Numbered from the stretch's first letter, positions 36,960-49,089 are shown. The stretch: 64,000 bases of DNA from Endomychus coccineus (GCA_958510875.1 OY294071.1:35990581-36054580); one strand, 5' to 3'. Notes: generated by a model from the letters alone, not told the origin. Made by a program: numbers and translations.

Positions 36960-37600
36960 ATGAAAATGGTGGCGGACTAGTCCAGTGTACTGTGATTATT
37001 GTGTGCCACTTGGAATAAGACTCATACCAGCAGATATCAAGACGGCGCCAAACACGAAAAAACTAGTTGGACTAGTCTCTCTTAGGGCCTCAGATGGCAT
37101 ATCACGTTCTCAAGGTTTTGCAGTCTAAGTGAAGCCAGTGCTGGACATCTACTAAAACCATTAATACCCATTACCTGCATATGTCTGTTCAGGAGGCATC
37201 GGTATGTAAGAAGTCCTGTCACCATATCCCTTCTGTTTATGGAGAGAGCAATTGTCTGCCAAATACTATGAGGACCGCGCCACTCCTAGAGTTACTGTAT
37301 GACCAGAAGCTCTCTGAGAGCTCGGATCCCGGTGGTCGATGAGATTCTTGTATCGGAGCAGCAGCATTAGCTGAATTTGCTCACTCTAGCTAATTCAACT
37401 GAGGCATTCCTGCACTCCTTAACAAGCCTAGGAGTCGGTAGTTCAATCTCAGATTCTCCAGGCCAAGGTTAAGATTGCACATACTTCGGCTTGGAAAATG
37501 ATGACGTGGGCACCTGTTCAACCCTAGGTGAGTACGAGTAGACCACGGCTTCGACTGATTCGATTGCCTTGGACCCATCGGGGAACTCTACTTCATCCAA
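36960..37600 (-). mobile_element. LINE 3' tail and RNase H remnant
   Basis: The part at 36960-37200 matches, with divergence, the 3' tail at 41990-42250 (attgtgtgccacttggaata versus attgtgcgccccttgatag). The minus strand at 37440-37590 resembles the 'DGSK...' start of the RNase H domain in another frame. It is more decayed than the copy at 42 kb. Confidence 0.6.
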
Positions 37601-38202
37601 CGGAAGTTGTGCGGGTCTTCGTTCTCCTAGCTATTCCTTTAGGGATTATGAGAAGGTCCGGAGAAACTGACAGCAGCCGCTATCGCTTTCTGGTTCAGTT
37701 GCAGAATCGAGCAGTCACTGTTTTGTGTAGAGTTGCAGTGGAACGAAGCTCACCAGGAGTTCCAGAATCGTCAGGGTGGCCTCTAGAGTATGCGTTATCT
37801 CCACGCAGGCAAGTCGCCGAGTCTTGTTCAGTGCCAGACGGAACCTAACTGGTGCATTTTCCAGTTCAGTTAAGTATCGGGGATAACTCAAAAGTACTTC
37901 AGTGACAGAAAGACGCTTACGGAAAATCATCCTGCCAAAAAGCTTAAGAAAATCGGTGGATTTCATTTATTCCTCACTGAATATCAGTTCTGTGGAACAT
38001 TCTTTTTATCCTCAAATAATTTTACTGGTTAATAATTTCAAAATCACCTGGATTTTAGATAATCCCATTAGTTTTTGTAGTAAAAGTGGGACTGGGGTAA
38101 CTCAATATTTCCAAAAAATATATAGTTATTACCGATAAATACAATTAGTAAAATAAAGATGAACTCAGAAAAAAACACCCTAGTAATATTTAAAATGCTC
38201 AC

Positions 38203-38355
38203 CTTGATCCAATCCGTGTGATTTTGATAATGTAAGTTCAACTCTAAAAGATATTTATAGCCAGGCGTCATGTCCAAATTATAGTGAGAAGAGATAATTT
38301 TGCAGTACTCATATGGTGTTGTAACATGTAGTGTATTCTTCATAGATGAATATGT
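38203..38355 (-). CDS. LLTP exon
   Basis: 153 nt, 51 codons, phase 0 at both ends, acceptor atattttcag and donor GTGAGC. Peptide includes 'TTPYEYCKIISSHYNLDM' (another Thr-Pro module) and ends 'HTDWIK'. The open frame beyond the donor is intron. Confidence 0.85.
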
Positions 38356-39614
38356 CTGAAAATATTCCAAAGATAATATATATATATATCCTTAATAACA
38401 TCATCCTTTTTCCTATATAGAGTTGCGGGCTGTTTAATGGCTCCTTCAAACTTTGATGAAAACGAAGGTTTCACTCTGGTTTATTCAATAATATTTTAAT
38501 ATTCTTAAATGAACAAAAATACAGATACAATGTAATTGCATCTACAATTTACTACAAGTTCATAATATTGGACAAGTTAGCAGGAACTTGGATGCCTTCG
38601 AAACAGTAATTCCTAGATTTGCGATTAAACGACATTGGATCGGAACGAATCATTATTATCGAAGATATTTCAGTGTGCAATAAACCGTGTCTTCTACACG
38701 TTGAGGTAATCGAAGCGTGATGTATTAGAAATACGATGCCCAGTGTGTTCAGATATTATAAGGGTTTTCATCATATTATAACGAAAGCCTTGTCGTTTCC
38801 ATGGAGGACCGGAAACGTTTAACATCGCATGATATCTATGTTCAAAAAAATGTGAACAGCAATCATACTGAACTGATGTAGGTGACACAAATATACACAC
38901 TAAACCTCCCTACGATACCTTCCATACGTCATCACAAGCACTACCTGTATAGTGGTCATGTTATATTTCCTACAATTATCTGGAAATTTCGTTCCGTAAT
39001 TTGGAGGAGAAACCCTCAACTCCTAATTAATTTCAAGCAACAATAGTCATTTATTTTATGGTGGTTTTAATTTAAAGCATGATTGATTGAAATTTTGATT
39101 GCATTGCTTTGAGAGAACTCAATTAAGTTACCCATTTTACGCAAGGATTTTGTATGGAAAACATTCATTCATTGATAGTTGTTGTGAACATTATTGAATA
39201 ACACCAATAAATTACACTTTATATAAAACACGTTGAAATAAAAAGCAATATCCGATGGAATATCAAGCAATATTCATCGTAATGTTCAATAATAATGAAA
39301 GCTTGTTGGGAATTATATATTTCATGGTCGTATTTCATTTTGTATTAACTTTTTCACATAAAGCCATTTCTTCTCCATGCTACGCTCAAAGAGAGAAAGG
39401 CTAGCTCATCTCCAGTACATTGAGCACTAGAATCAATATTTTTGTCAAAAAAAATTCTGTTGATACTGGGATCAAACGAAAGTCTCCTGAAACTTTGGTC
39501 TTTAAATCAACGCATTTTTATTTAGTTGGCCATCAAGGTAGCCTGACATAATTGCGTCAGACTCATTTGTCAAACTACTACTAAACAAATTTATAAATTT
39601 GCGTTCATACTTAC
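38356..39614. other. Intron, nothing recognised
   Basis: AT-rich intron between two host exons. No transposon end, RNA gene or extra exon seen. Confidence 0.4.
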
Positions 39615-39917
39615 ATTAAATTCAAATTCGTCGGAGATTTCGGCCACTCCACCCGGTACAGTGATCTTAGCTAAAACAACATAAGCTGGTCCCAGTTGTT
39701 TGATATCAATCTTACCTTTCATAGTAGGATATATCAATGTATCAATCTCAACACTTCCAGCCCAACTCAATGGGTTGTCTTCATGTTCATCATCTTCTTC
39801 TGTTTTATATGTTAGCCAAGGAACGCCCGCTACTTTCTTTCCGTAAATATCCTTTGTCTTGATTCCGAAATCTTTATGTAAAGGTGGTTTCGACTCATCA
39901 AGAACTTTTACTCCTAC
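39615..39917 (-). CDS. LLTP exon
   Basis: 303 nt, 101 codons with no internal stop, phase 0 at both ends, acceptor atactttag and donor GTAAGT. Includes 'VGVKVLDESKPPLHKDFGIK', the acidic loop 'KTEEDDEHEDN' and 'AYVVLAKITVPGG'. It joins directly to the exon at 44364; the candidate between them is antisense LINE (43195-43720). Confidence 0.85.
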
Positions 39918-40132
39918 CTAAAGTATACAACATTGCTGTAATATATATGAACATGGTAAAACGGGGGGCGTTTCTCACGTCACCTGTACGGCAACAAACA
40001 TTAAATGCACACCAGGATATTTTAACAAATTGTTGAGTTGATTTTCGATATAAAATAAACTCCAACCCTCTCAAATCTAACATTAAATTTCTCGGAAAAT
40101 TTTATTTTATGCAACGTCAAATACAAATTTTA

Positions 40133-41757
40133 GTCGAGTCAAATAGGTATTTCATTACGAAAATCGGAAGATATGGACCGATTTTGATGAAACAAAGTGC
40201 ATTCGATTCGGGATGACATCTAGAAAAAAGCTTACTGGTTAGTTTTTTGTGCAAATTTGTTATTATTTTTTTAAACGAAAAATTGACCAATTTTCTGGCT
40301 AATTATTGGGAAAATTAAGTCGGGGGTTTTCGGGGTCGTTGATTACGATTCTGAACTCAGATTGGCCAAAATCAAACTTCCCAGCTGGTAATTGGCCACT
40401 TTAATTGGACAAAGTGACCATTGTTTTAAATGTCATCAGAAATGGCCAGGAAAAATCACTCGGGGGTTTAGGGGTCGCTGATTACGATTCTAAACTCAGA
40501 TTGGCCAAAATCGATCTTCCCAGCTGGTAATTGGCCAGTTTAATTGGACAAAATTGATCATTTTTTCTTAATTTCATCGCAAATAGACAGGAAAAATCAC
40601 TCGGGGGTTTTCGGAGTCGCTGAGTACGATTCTGAAGTCAAATTGTCCAAAATTGAACTCCTCAGCTGGTAATTGCCAGGTTTAATTGGACAAAGTTGAC
40701 CAATTTCCAAAATTTCATCAAAACTAACCAGAAATCCTCAGTTAGGGGTTGTGGAGGTTGTTGTTTTATGGTAAATGTTCAAAAATTTGTTAAAAAGGGG
40801 TCGTTACTAATTTAAATTATAAGCAAAATCGAATTCTAATTTCTTAATATTTTAATTTGAAATAAATTCCCGCTCATCTAAATTTTTTTTCTATCTTCTC
40901 TACTCAGTCTTTTTATATTCCAATATGAACTGTACTGTTGCTTGTGCAAATTGTATGGGAAATTGTAGTAACAATTTCAGTCTGATCAATCCAATTTCAC
41001 CTGGAGATGACGACGAAGACGATGACGATGATGAACTAGATAATACCAATGAAGAAAAAGGCATTGAACATATTCGAACACGCAATGACAATTATCATGA
41101 TTATGGTAGTGATTATGATTGAATTTACTTGTACTTCCTGAAATATGCATTTTGTAAGTAATATTCAATTGATTAGAAATATTGTAAATATGTATATGCT
41201 GCCAATTACCAGCTGAGGAGTTCGATTTTGGACAATTTAACTTCAGAATCGTACTCAGCGACTCCGAAAACCCCCGAGTAATTTTTCCTGTCTATTTGCG
41301 ATGAAATTAAGAAAAAATTATCAATTTTGTCCAATTAAACTGGCCAATTACCAGCTGGGAAGATCGATTTTGGCCAATCTGAGTTCAGAATAGTAATCAG
41401 CGACCCCAAAAACTCCCGAGTGATTTTTCCTGGCTATTTTTGATGACATTTTAAAAAATGGTCACTTTGTCCAATTAAAGTGGCCAATTACCAGCTGGGG
41501 AGTTCGATTCTGGCCAATCTGAGTTCAGAATCGTAATCAGCGACCCCGAAAACCCCCGACTAAATTTTCCCAATAATTAGCCAGAAAATTTGGTCAATTT
41601 TTCGTTCAAAAAAATAATAACAAATTTGCACAAAAAACTAACCGGTAAGCTTTTTTTTAGACGTCATCCCGAATCGAATGCACTCTGTTCCATCAAAATC
41701 GGTCCATATCTTTCGATTTAGGTAAGTCGGCCTGTTTTAATACCTATTTGACTCGAC
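40133..41757. mobile_element. 1.6-kb foldback element with inverted arrays of ~141-bp subunits
   Basis: Flanked by TA (40131-40132, 41758-41759). Arms of about 600 bases are inverted copies, starting GTCGAGTCAAATAGGTATT and ending in its inverse. Each arm holds three to four tandem units of about 141 bp marked by tcgggggtttt (40320, 40460, 40601) and the 'cagctggtaattggcc' motif. The centre (about 40800-41200) is unique and holds a 65-codon frame. It lies in an intron. Confidence 0.85.
40925..41122 (+). CDS. Small Cys- and Asp-rich ORF in the foldback centre
   Basis: 65 codons in the only non-palindromic part of the element: 'MNCTVACANCMGNC' followed by an acidic run of Asp/Glu and a Tyr/Asp tail. 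There is no known domain. It could be a remnant of a captured gene or chance; expression cannot be judged. Confidence 0.2.
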   Translation: MNCTVACANCMGNCSNNFSLINPISPGDDDEDDDDDELDNTNEEKGIEHIRTRNDNYHDYGSDYD

Positions 41758-41989
41758 TATTTCTTTATCATTTGTCGCAGCAACTTCTGAAATTGGCAAT
41801 TGAATAAATGTTCCTGCAAATAGCCTTAATAACCTGAAATTGATGATGAACGTTATTATAGCACTGAGTGTCATGGATACTATGAAATTTATGGCCTTGG
41901 CTTGACTTAAGAATTAGAAATAGTCAAAATCGGTAGTATTACAGTCTGATACAGTAAAAATTTTGACATTGTCAAAAGAAGAATCGATC

Positions 41990-42960
41990 AATCAATCGGG
42001 AGCCTACAAGTTCAGAGCACTTAGACGGCTTGATTGGGTCCATTGTGCGCCCCTTGATAGATGACTCAGTCCAGCAGGCCTAAGGCAGCGCCGAAATCTA
42101 GGATTATGCAAGGATTGATGTCCGTTATGGCGTCCGGCGACATGTCTCGTTACCAAGGTGTTGTAGCCTAAGAGAAGTCAGTGCTGAACATTCTACAAGG
42201 ATATGAGATGCAGTTTTGTCCGCCTCTCCGAATCTTGTACAACCCAACCTGGGTTATTGACGATGTCCATTATGTGTAGATGTTTATTCAGATGACAGTT
42301 TCCTGTAAAGAGTCCTGTCCCCAGTTTTAAGCTTCTCCTGCTCGTAGAGAGAAGGGTTTGCGAACGTTTGGGAGAGAACTCCGCGATGTGGAGCTTCGGC
42401 TGACCCATACAGGGGGCACTTCGCCAAACCGAGAGCCATTGTCTTTCCAGTAGCTCTCTCAGGGTGTACAAGCCTGAGGTGGTCGAAGATATTCCGATCA
42501 CTGGTTCGGGGCCAGAGTTTCTTTTCACGCCAGAACGGGCGGGTACCCATACTAGCTGAAGTTTGTTCCTTCTGGCTAATTCAGCCGGGGTCTATCTCCA
42601 CTTCAAATCAAGCCTAGGAGTATCTCTATGGGCGCCTACCTCTGTAGTTTAGTCTCAGGTTTTCCAGGGCACAGGTCCGGATTGCACAGACCTCGACCTG
42701 GAAAACGATTAGATGAGTACCTAGGGTAACTGGAAGCTCCCTTCTGGGTGTGCACCAGTAGACTCCGGCTCCACTAGACTCGCCAATTTTGGTCCCGTCT
42801 GGGAACCACACTAGTCCGGAGTCTGCCATTCCATCCTCTGGGTTATGAGGATGTCTGGTGTTTGGAACCTGTCAGCAAGCACAATGGCATGCTGCTTCAG
42901 TCGGGAGACCAAGCAGCTTCCAGCAGCCCAATCCCAAATAAGAATACTTACTTCCATAAT
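41990..42960 (-). mobile_element. LINE RNase H region and 3' tail
   Basis: The minus strand gives, in order: 'MADSGLVWFPDGTKIGESSGAG' in part (42765-42829), the RNase H start with its Asp; an inner segment; 'ERATGKTMALGLAKCPLYG' (near 42410-42460); 'LFTGNCHLNKHLHIMDIV' (near 42260-42315); then a 3' UTR down to about 41990. The same family lies on the plus strand at 2590-3480. Frameshifts are present. Confidence 0.75.
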
Positions 42961-43194
42961 TTTTGTAGCGAAACTAAATGAAATCGAAATTATGGTAAAA
43001 TGTCAACGGTCAATTCAAATTAAATATCGAAAAAACTGAAGTGTGTTTCCCATTCATTTTAAAATTCCTAATGCACCTCATGAATATAAGGAAGAATTTA
43101 TATCTACAATTTCATACCATTTGTATGATATTCTTCTTAATAATTATATACTTTGCACTATTATCCATGATCTCTGAAGTAACAGAGAAAGCAA

Positions 43195-43720
43195 TCAATA
43201 TCCAGCTAATCCAATAAGTACCTGTAGCATTGAATATTTCCAAAACATTTCACCGAGTCTGGCACCAAGGCCTTCTTCAAAACCTTCCGTAATTTGGTTT
43301 GCCGTCCCAACATGCCGTTTAATATTGAAGTTTCTCTCATATACAATGGTTAGCAGTTGTAGTATTCCACAGTTATTTTTATTGACACCATCTTTGTTTC
43401 TTTTCCATATCAACGATATGTTGAAAGTGGCACAATTTTGCGGATGATTGGCCACTCTATACCGCTTTATTCTCTTTCAGTGTCCCTATCATCTAATGAA
43501 GAGGTGCATGACAAACACAGGTGAATACTATAAATGAAGATCTGGCAAGAATTTTGGGATCTGGCAATCTAGTACCTATGGTTTAATATAAGCAAAACAC
43601 AAAGTTGTATTTCCTCCGGGAAAGCGGATCTCTTGTAATTCCTATTATGATGATGCCAGGTACAAAAATATTTCAAACAAATGCTCAATATTCATGCTAA
43701 TCACCAAGTATTTTGTTCAT
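43195..43720 (+). mobile_element. LINE reverse transcriptase remnant
   Basis: The plus strand reads 'VALNISKTFHRVWHQGLL' (43220-43280; motif A, first Asp changed to His), then a decayed 'SPTLF..' stretch and 'NFADDWPLY' near 43430-43460 (the catalytic DD box). 'NEDLARIL' follows near 43530. Several stops and frameshifts. The minus-strand frame 43195-43455 is only its shadow. Confidence 0.75.
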
Positions 43721-44363
43721 TTGTTGATTAATCAGGATGTTCTCAAAACACGTAACGAGAATTTTACTTCGTTTTTCATCTGCATTACTTTCGAAACTAT
43801 TGCGACAAATGATCTAGCTATCAATTGTCAAGTAGCCTTCCAAAATTAATTTCATTAATGAAAATTAGAGTGCAACGTTCATGTTTAAACCTTACAGAAG
43901 TTATATATGATATAGAAAGCTTTCTAGAGAAAGAGGAATGAATGAAAGGGAAAGACTGACTTCATGGGTTGGCATAAATGATGAAGATCAGGGATCTGAT
44001 CACATACGAGCGTCCAAGATGAAATGTGAGGCGATAATGGGATAGGGAAAAACCATTTACTTATTAGGTTAAATCCATCTGGTTGAATGAATGAGGGATC
44101 GATTATGGCGAGGATAACGACGCTTGATGCACGTGGCATCGGCATCAGAGTCGATGTCGGCTTCAGATGCAAGATCTCGGACCCAGATTGAAGCTTTCAC
44201 TTTAAACGCGAGTCTCAATCAATAGGCGATGGTATAGTGAAGTTTGCAACTAGATAAATTCCAAATGTAGCTACGAACAGATTTTATCAACTCTATGTGA
44301 ATTATAAGTCTGAATATCGGTGGTTAGATGAAAGATCGGAATTCATTTATACTCAATACCAAC

Positions 44364-44561
44364 CTTACGCTCTGATAACTTGGCAGAAACTTCAAAGTCT
44401 AAGCCTTCTTCGAGTATAACTTTAACTACGATACTGTTCTCCTGGAACTGTGGGATGGGAGTGAAGATCTTATAAGAGTATTCAAAGTCGGCCATATTAG
44501 CATAATGCCAAACTCCCGTAAATCCTCCCAGAAGTGAGTTCCATCCCGCTCGGAAATCCGC
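44364..44561 (-). CDS. LLTP exon
   Basis: 198 nt, 66 codons, phase 0. Acceptor gaatttcag. The donor is the weaker GTTGGT after Lys; using the alternative GTAAGG four bases earlier would break the frame with the next exon. Includes 'ADFRAGWNSLLGGFTGVW' and 'EYSYKIFTPIPQFQENS'. Confidence 0.8.
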
Positions 44562-45260
44562 CTGAAATTCACACCTTTCAATTAGTTTCTATCTGATGGC
44601 TTGACGTTGTATCAATTTGATGCTCACGATGCTTATCTGTACAGAGGCATATTCTCTAACCAATGGATATTATCGCATAATTGACATATGGTAGCACTCT
44701 ATACAAATGATATCACATCTGCTCTACTGAAACCTAATCCTATCTATTTGTTCTAGCTCTCATCAACAAACATGCAGTTACACGGATTTATGCTTATTCT
44801 TGGTAATGAGATAATTCTTCTCCACTCAGCATTTCTCGCATTCAATGACATAATATGTTGAATTATAATTAACTTATGAACGTTCACTGTTGTTTGATCA
44901 TATAACCACTATTGTCACCATTAATTAGTGTGTAATGAATATACTAAGCCTTTCATGCACATTACATATTTTCATACATCTGCATATTCCTCTGAACATT
45001 ATAACAATTGCATAAAATTTAATGTACGACAAAAATGTTTTATGTATCATTGTCCTCAGTTGTTCTTCATTGTTATGATTGCAATGAACATATAATAGAA
45101 AAGCAGAAACTGGCTGAGGCTTCAAAGGTAAATATTAAGCACACCAGTGCCGAAGCTGAATATATAAAATCTCTCACACTTATTTCCACATATTAATATG
45201 ATCAAAAATGGATGAGCTTCGTTTGAACTTTTAAATTAGTAAATGAAAGATTCTACTTAC

Positions 45261-45526
45261 CATTTCGGGCTTCAGTTTGGCAACTAGTATGATCCTTTGC
45301 AAGAAGTCTAAAGGAGTTCCCAAAAGAAATTTCGTATCGAAATCCGTTAAACTATTAATGCTCAATAGAATTTCAATTCCAAGAACTCTGGACGGTAGAG
45401 TTATTTTTGATACGAGATATTTTTTCTCTTCTGATAAACCAAAACGGCCGGATATTTGTCTATAATCCTCTATCGGTGTTGTTATGTTGATTTCTAACAT
45501 ACTGTTTGTAAGTTTCTTGATTCTCC
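45261..45526 (-). CDS. LLTP exon, after the 51-nt gap
   Basis: Begins after a strong poly-T acceptor (ttttttttcag); its first two bases complete a Gly codon. Includes 'NSMLEINITTPIEDYRQIS' (NIT sequon and Thr-Pro module) and 'LGTPLDFLQRIILVAKLK', ending at donor GTAAGT, phase 0. If the gap is not spliced, this is one exon with 45578-45794. Confidence 0.8.
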
Positions 45527-45577
45527 CTGAAAAAAAATGTTCAATTCGATACTCCAAGCTTTTCTGTATTAGTTTAC

Positions 45578-45794
45578 CTTCTACTTTCACGATGAACTCT
45601 TTATGGTCGAGGTCCAAATCGATCAAGGCTTTCACATAATTCCGATTTGCCGTGCTAATTCTGCTTATCAAATAGCCTTTTTGGAAACCGGTGAATGGTG
45701 TTGTCAAAAAGATGGTTCCAGTCAAATTTCTCACTGTTCCGTCTTGTACTATCTCCCATTTACTCTTAACATCTATAACTTGCTGTGGGTCATA
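45578..45794 (-). CDS. LLTP exon, before the 51-nt gap
   Basis: Starts in phase 0 at acceptor tgtatttcag: 'YDPQQVIDVKSKWEIVQDG', then 'GTIFLTTPFTGFQKGY' with a clear TPF module, ending in 'FIVKVE' plus one base at GTAAAC. The following 51 nt (45527-45577) have GT...AG ends, are a multiple of three and contain no stop. Confidence 0.8.
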
Positions 45795-46337
45795 CTGAAA
45801 TACAAAATTGATTTGTTGAAATAAAGCTGGTGCTGCAAAAATATTCAAAATTCCGGAACTGCCAATCTAGTATGCTACCAGTTTTGATCTTTTTTCGCCA
45901 TATATTGCAGTCAAAACAAACGGCGTTTATTCAAAGATGAATGAAGGTAAATGAAAGGATCTTTTTAACTCGAATAAGAGCAGTCTACCTCCTATTACAA
46001 GTACTGTGACACCGTATTGATGTACCCAACTACCACCTGAATATTCAGAAATCAATAGAGACTATTTTCTATTGATCTGGTGAAGATGCGGGTTGGAAAT
46101 AGGTATTTACAATTCGAAATATTGACATAGCATTTGGATACATTCTTTTGGTAGTGTTGCGTTGGCTAAAATATTCATAAACTTATTGAGTTCTATTGCA
46201 TTCTGAAACATCTTGTGTCTTTAGACATACTTTTGTCATATTCTCCATTTGAAAGTGAATTCAGCGAGTCCCTGAATATGCAAAAATGCTTATTTTTTGC
46301 GGTTCTTTTGGAACTGACTATATGTGTAATTATTTAC

Positions 46338-46563
46338 CATTATTCGGAAGACTGTATCACGTCGAGTGTCATTTTGACTATGACTAAGGGTGGCACTGAG
46401 AGAAGGTATATTTTGCAATGTGCTGGAGAGATCACTCTTGAATTCGCATTTCAAGAAAGTTTCTTCCAATACGTAATCCCAAAATAGATCAATGGAAACA
46501 TGCTGATTGTTGTCCCAGTATATGCTGCCATTGGTACGATACGTGTTGTTACTATGGTGAATC
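46338..46563 (-). CDS. LLTP exon
   Basis: 226 nt; the first base completes a Gly codon. Includes 'IHHSNNTYRTNGSIYWDN' with an NNT and an NGS sequon and 'TLQNIPSLSATLSHSQ', ending 'FRIM' at donor GTAAAT, phase 0. Confidence 0.85.
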
Positions 46564-47761
46564 CTACAAAAGATGTACAAAATAAAATACCTCATTATAC
46601 AAGCGAGAGATCTTCAGTCAATTAGTAGTTCCTAGTTTCTTATATTTCCATCGTTATAAGAAGGGATTTAGTTCCCATTCATAACAATAAAAGTAATGCC
46701 GAAATTCTCATGATGTTCGTTATAAAAGAAATTTATGAAGACTTTAATCGGATAATAATGAAATAAACCTCTAGCAGTAGCAGCCAGGGCATTCATTCTT
46801 TTATACCTTCATAGGCAGCTTGCTTGGAACTGTTAGTTTATTTGAAGACAATGTTGTCATATTATTCTCTCCTGATCTTACATTCATCTTGAATGTCAAA
46901 AATAACTTTTATTCTCTAGACAATAATATCATATTCTCATATTCTTAAGAAATAGAGAACAAGGAACTGTGGCGTTCAATCATAGCTATGTACAAATTGA
47001 GTAAGCGTCCCTTGAGCGGATTTAAATCAGTTCTCTGAAGGACAGAAAACATTTCTGTCTGTCTTCTCACAATTGGCACAATTTCGTGTAAGTACATTAA
47101 GAGATAGAATTAAATTTTCTGAATTATGAAGGTAACTTAGATAAGCTAACATAGGATTATTAAGATGAATAAACGTAAAACATTGAACCATAGGTGGGAT
47201 TCGACCCCACATCCCTGGATGTCTAGTCCAGCGTGTTAAGCAAGTACACCCTTTTGGGCCAGTCATAGTCTCATATTCTTGTTGATATAAAGCTCTGGAA
47301 GGATAGTAGATCATTGATGAACACAATGCTGTAATGGCAGAAAATATCCTGGCAGGATCGCCATGTGTTCCAGCTGGAGCTTGTAATCTTTATATTAATT
47401 CATACTCAAGTATTTGAATTGGAGTCATCTTTCAATACGTTCCTTCCACGATGAGTATTCACGTATGAACCTAATATACGGGTTACAAGATCCAGCCACA
47501 TCACATAAATATAAAAGCTCACATGGCTGGGAGACCAGAATATTTCTACTATACCACCGAGGCTTAAATATTCATGAATGAATGAGCTATTACCTTACAG
47601 TCTTACCCTAATCATCTTGAGCACGTGGGTTCAAACCCACATCCTATCGACTATTTTTCTCTCAAATTCAACCTTGTTTATCTACATTTCGGAATATATA
47701 TAATATAGCAACCTCAGATAACTACCTTTCGAAGATTCGAATAGATTAAAATTTTTCTTAC
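46564..47761. other. Intron with tRNA-like sequence
   Basis: AT-rich intron. It holds the tRNA-like stretch at 47187-47262 (minus) and an isolated T-arm-like motif gtgggttcaaacccac on the plus strand near 47627-47642. Nothing else was recognised. Confidence 0.45.
47187..47262 (-). other. tRNA-like sequence (SINE head or tRNA pseudogene)
   Basis: The minus strand has an anticodon-type hairpin ctggactagacatccag (5-bp stem, 7-base loop) and a T-arm-type hairpin gtggggtcgaatcccac, in the right order and spacing. The acceptor ends do not pair and the D region is irregular, so it is not a functional tRNA. It resembles the tRNA-derived head of a SINE. Confidence 0.5.
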
Positions 47762-47924
47762 CCTCCAGATACTCTAGTATGTTTCCAGCTCTCGAATGGA
47801 GTAACTAATTCTGAGGATATGATCAAATATATTTCATCATCAAATAGATAATCAGTTGTTAGGCCCAATGCAAAAGATTGATCATCGTCCCAAGACAACC
47901 TACTCAAGGTGTTCAAATGGCCAC
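47762..47924 (-). CDS. LLTP exon
   Basis: 163 nt, two bases complete a Ser codon. Includes 'GHLNTLSRLSWDDDQSFALG' in part and 'SSELVTPFESWKHTRVSG' with a canonical TPF module. Acceptor gtttttcag, donor GTAAGA two bases into a Gly codon. Confidence 0.85.
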
Positions 47925-48673
47925 CTGAAAAACAAAATTCATGAGAAATGAAAATCCATTATTCAACTATGATTGTTTGAGTAAAACCTAGCCTAAGTGT
48001 TTGGAAAGGAGGAATGAAATAGCGCATTCTTCAATCACTAACGGAATTTTCAGAATTATTAGATCAGATTCAACCGCCTAGGTAGCCTCAAAAAGGATGA
48101 CATCCGAGATGAGTTCGCCTGGCTCAGTATGCGATATAATAGTAGCAATGTATATTCCGTCGTAATAATAGAATTGATTGTGGAACAAAATTTTTGAAAT
48201 AAGCATTATGCTAAAAGAAGGGAATGGAAAGTTCATACCCCATCAAATAGCATAGACAGAACTCCTTTCATAAATAAAATAGCTACATAAAAATTATTTA
48301 ATGAAATAATAAACCATTTATCAATACTATTTGATAGCCCTTGATACGTAGTGGAACAATAATTTTATCTATAAAACGAAACATTATTCGCTACTTCGCA
48401 ATAATATGAGATATTACAAGAAAACCTTGACGGTTCGTTAACTTGCAGATTAACAGCTCATAAAAATAAAGATTTGATCTGATTCTCACTTTCCAGTAGA
48501 TGGAAAGATTTTGAAAACGCTGCCACTGTTTTCACTAGTGAGTGCATGGTGAGTGATCGAATATCAATTCCTTGAACTAATTATTAGAGCAAAAGAAAGA
48601 TAAACAAAATGTATCGATGTTTTCGTAATAAGTGGATAAGCATTGACAGTATATATCGGCTGGAATAACTTAC

Positions 48674-48888
48674 TTTTCAAAAGGAAATCAAAATTTCCTA
48701 AAAGAGTTCTTCCAGGATAAGAAATTAGTAAGTTGGATTCATAATTCATAGATTTTATTCTACTAAAGTTGCCGGAAACCACTAGTTTCTGGTTGGGGTC
48801 ACGATTCGCATCCCACTTTAATTCAATGCCTGCTGCTTTGTAGGATTCCTTGTTATGTCCCCACGCTGCGAAATAGATGTCTCTAATC
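48674..48888 (-). CDS. LLTP exon
   Basis: 215 nt; first base completes a Gln codon. Includes 'IRDIYFAAWGHNKESYKAAG' and 'LLISYPGRTLLGNFDFLLK', ending one base into a Ser codon at GTAAGT. Acceptor atatttcag. Confidence 0.85.
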
Positions 48889-49089
48889 CTGAAATATACA
48901 TCAAGTTCATCGTAAATTTTATATGTTTGCACGTAACCGCCAAAACAAATGAATGGCCTTAATGCGAACCCCTCGATTTGAATAAAGTTAGCTACTCTAC
49001 TTCAAGAAATACTTTATTCTACATAAACAATTCTCTAATACTTCAAATGTGGAAAGTGCTACAATAAATGTTAGTGTTGTTTTAAATTT

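Noticed and set aside
40133..41757. CRISPR-like array because of regularly spaced units
   Set aside because: Units are about 141 bp, abut without spacers and are mirrored in two arms in a eukaryotic intron; this is a foldback transposon pattern.
43195..43455. Minus-strand open frame that looked like an LLTP exon
   Set aside because: The plus strand encodes LINE RT motifs, a similar sequence recurs at 7 kb, and the frame lacks good splice sites, while the exons on either side join in phase without it.
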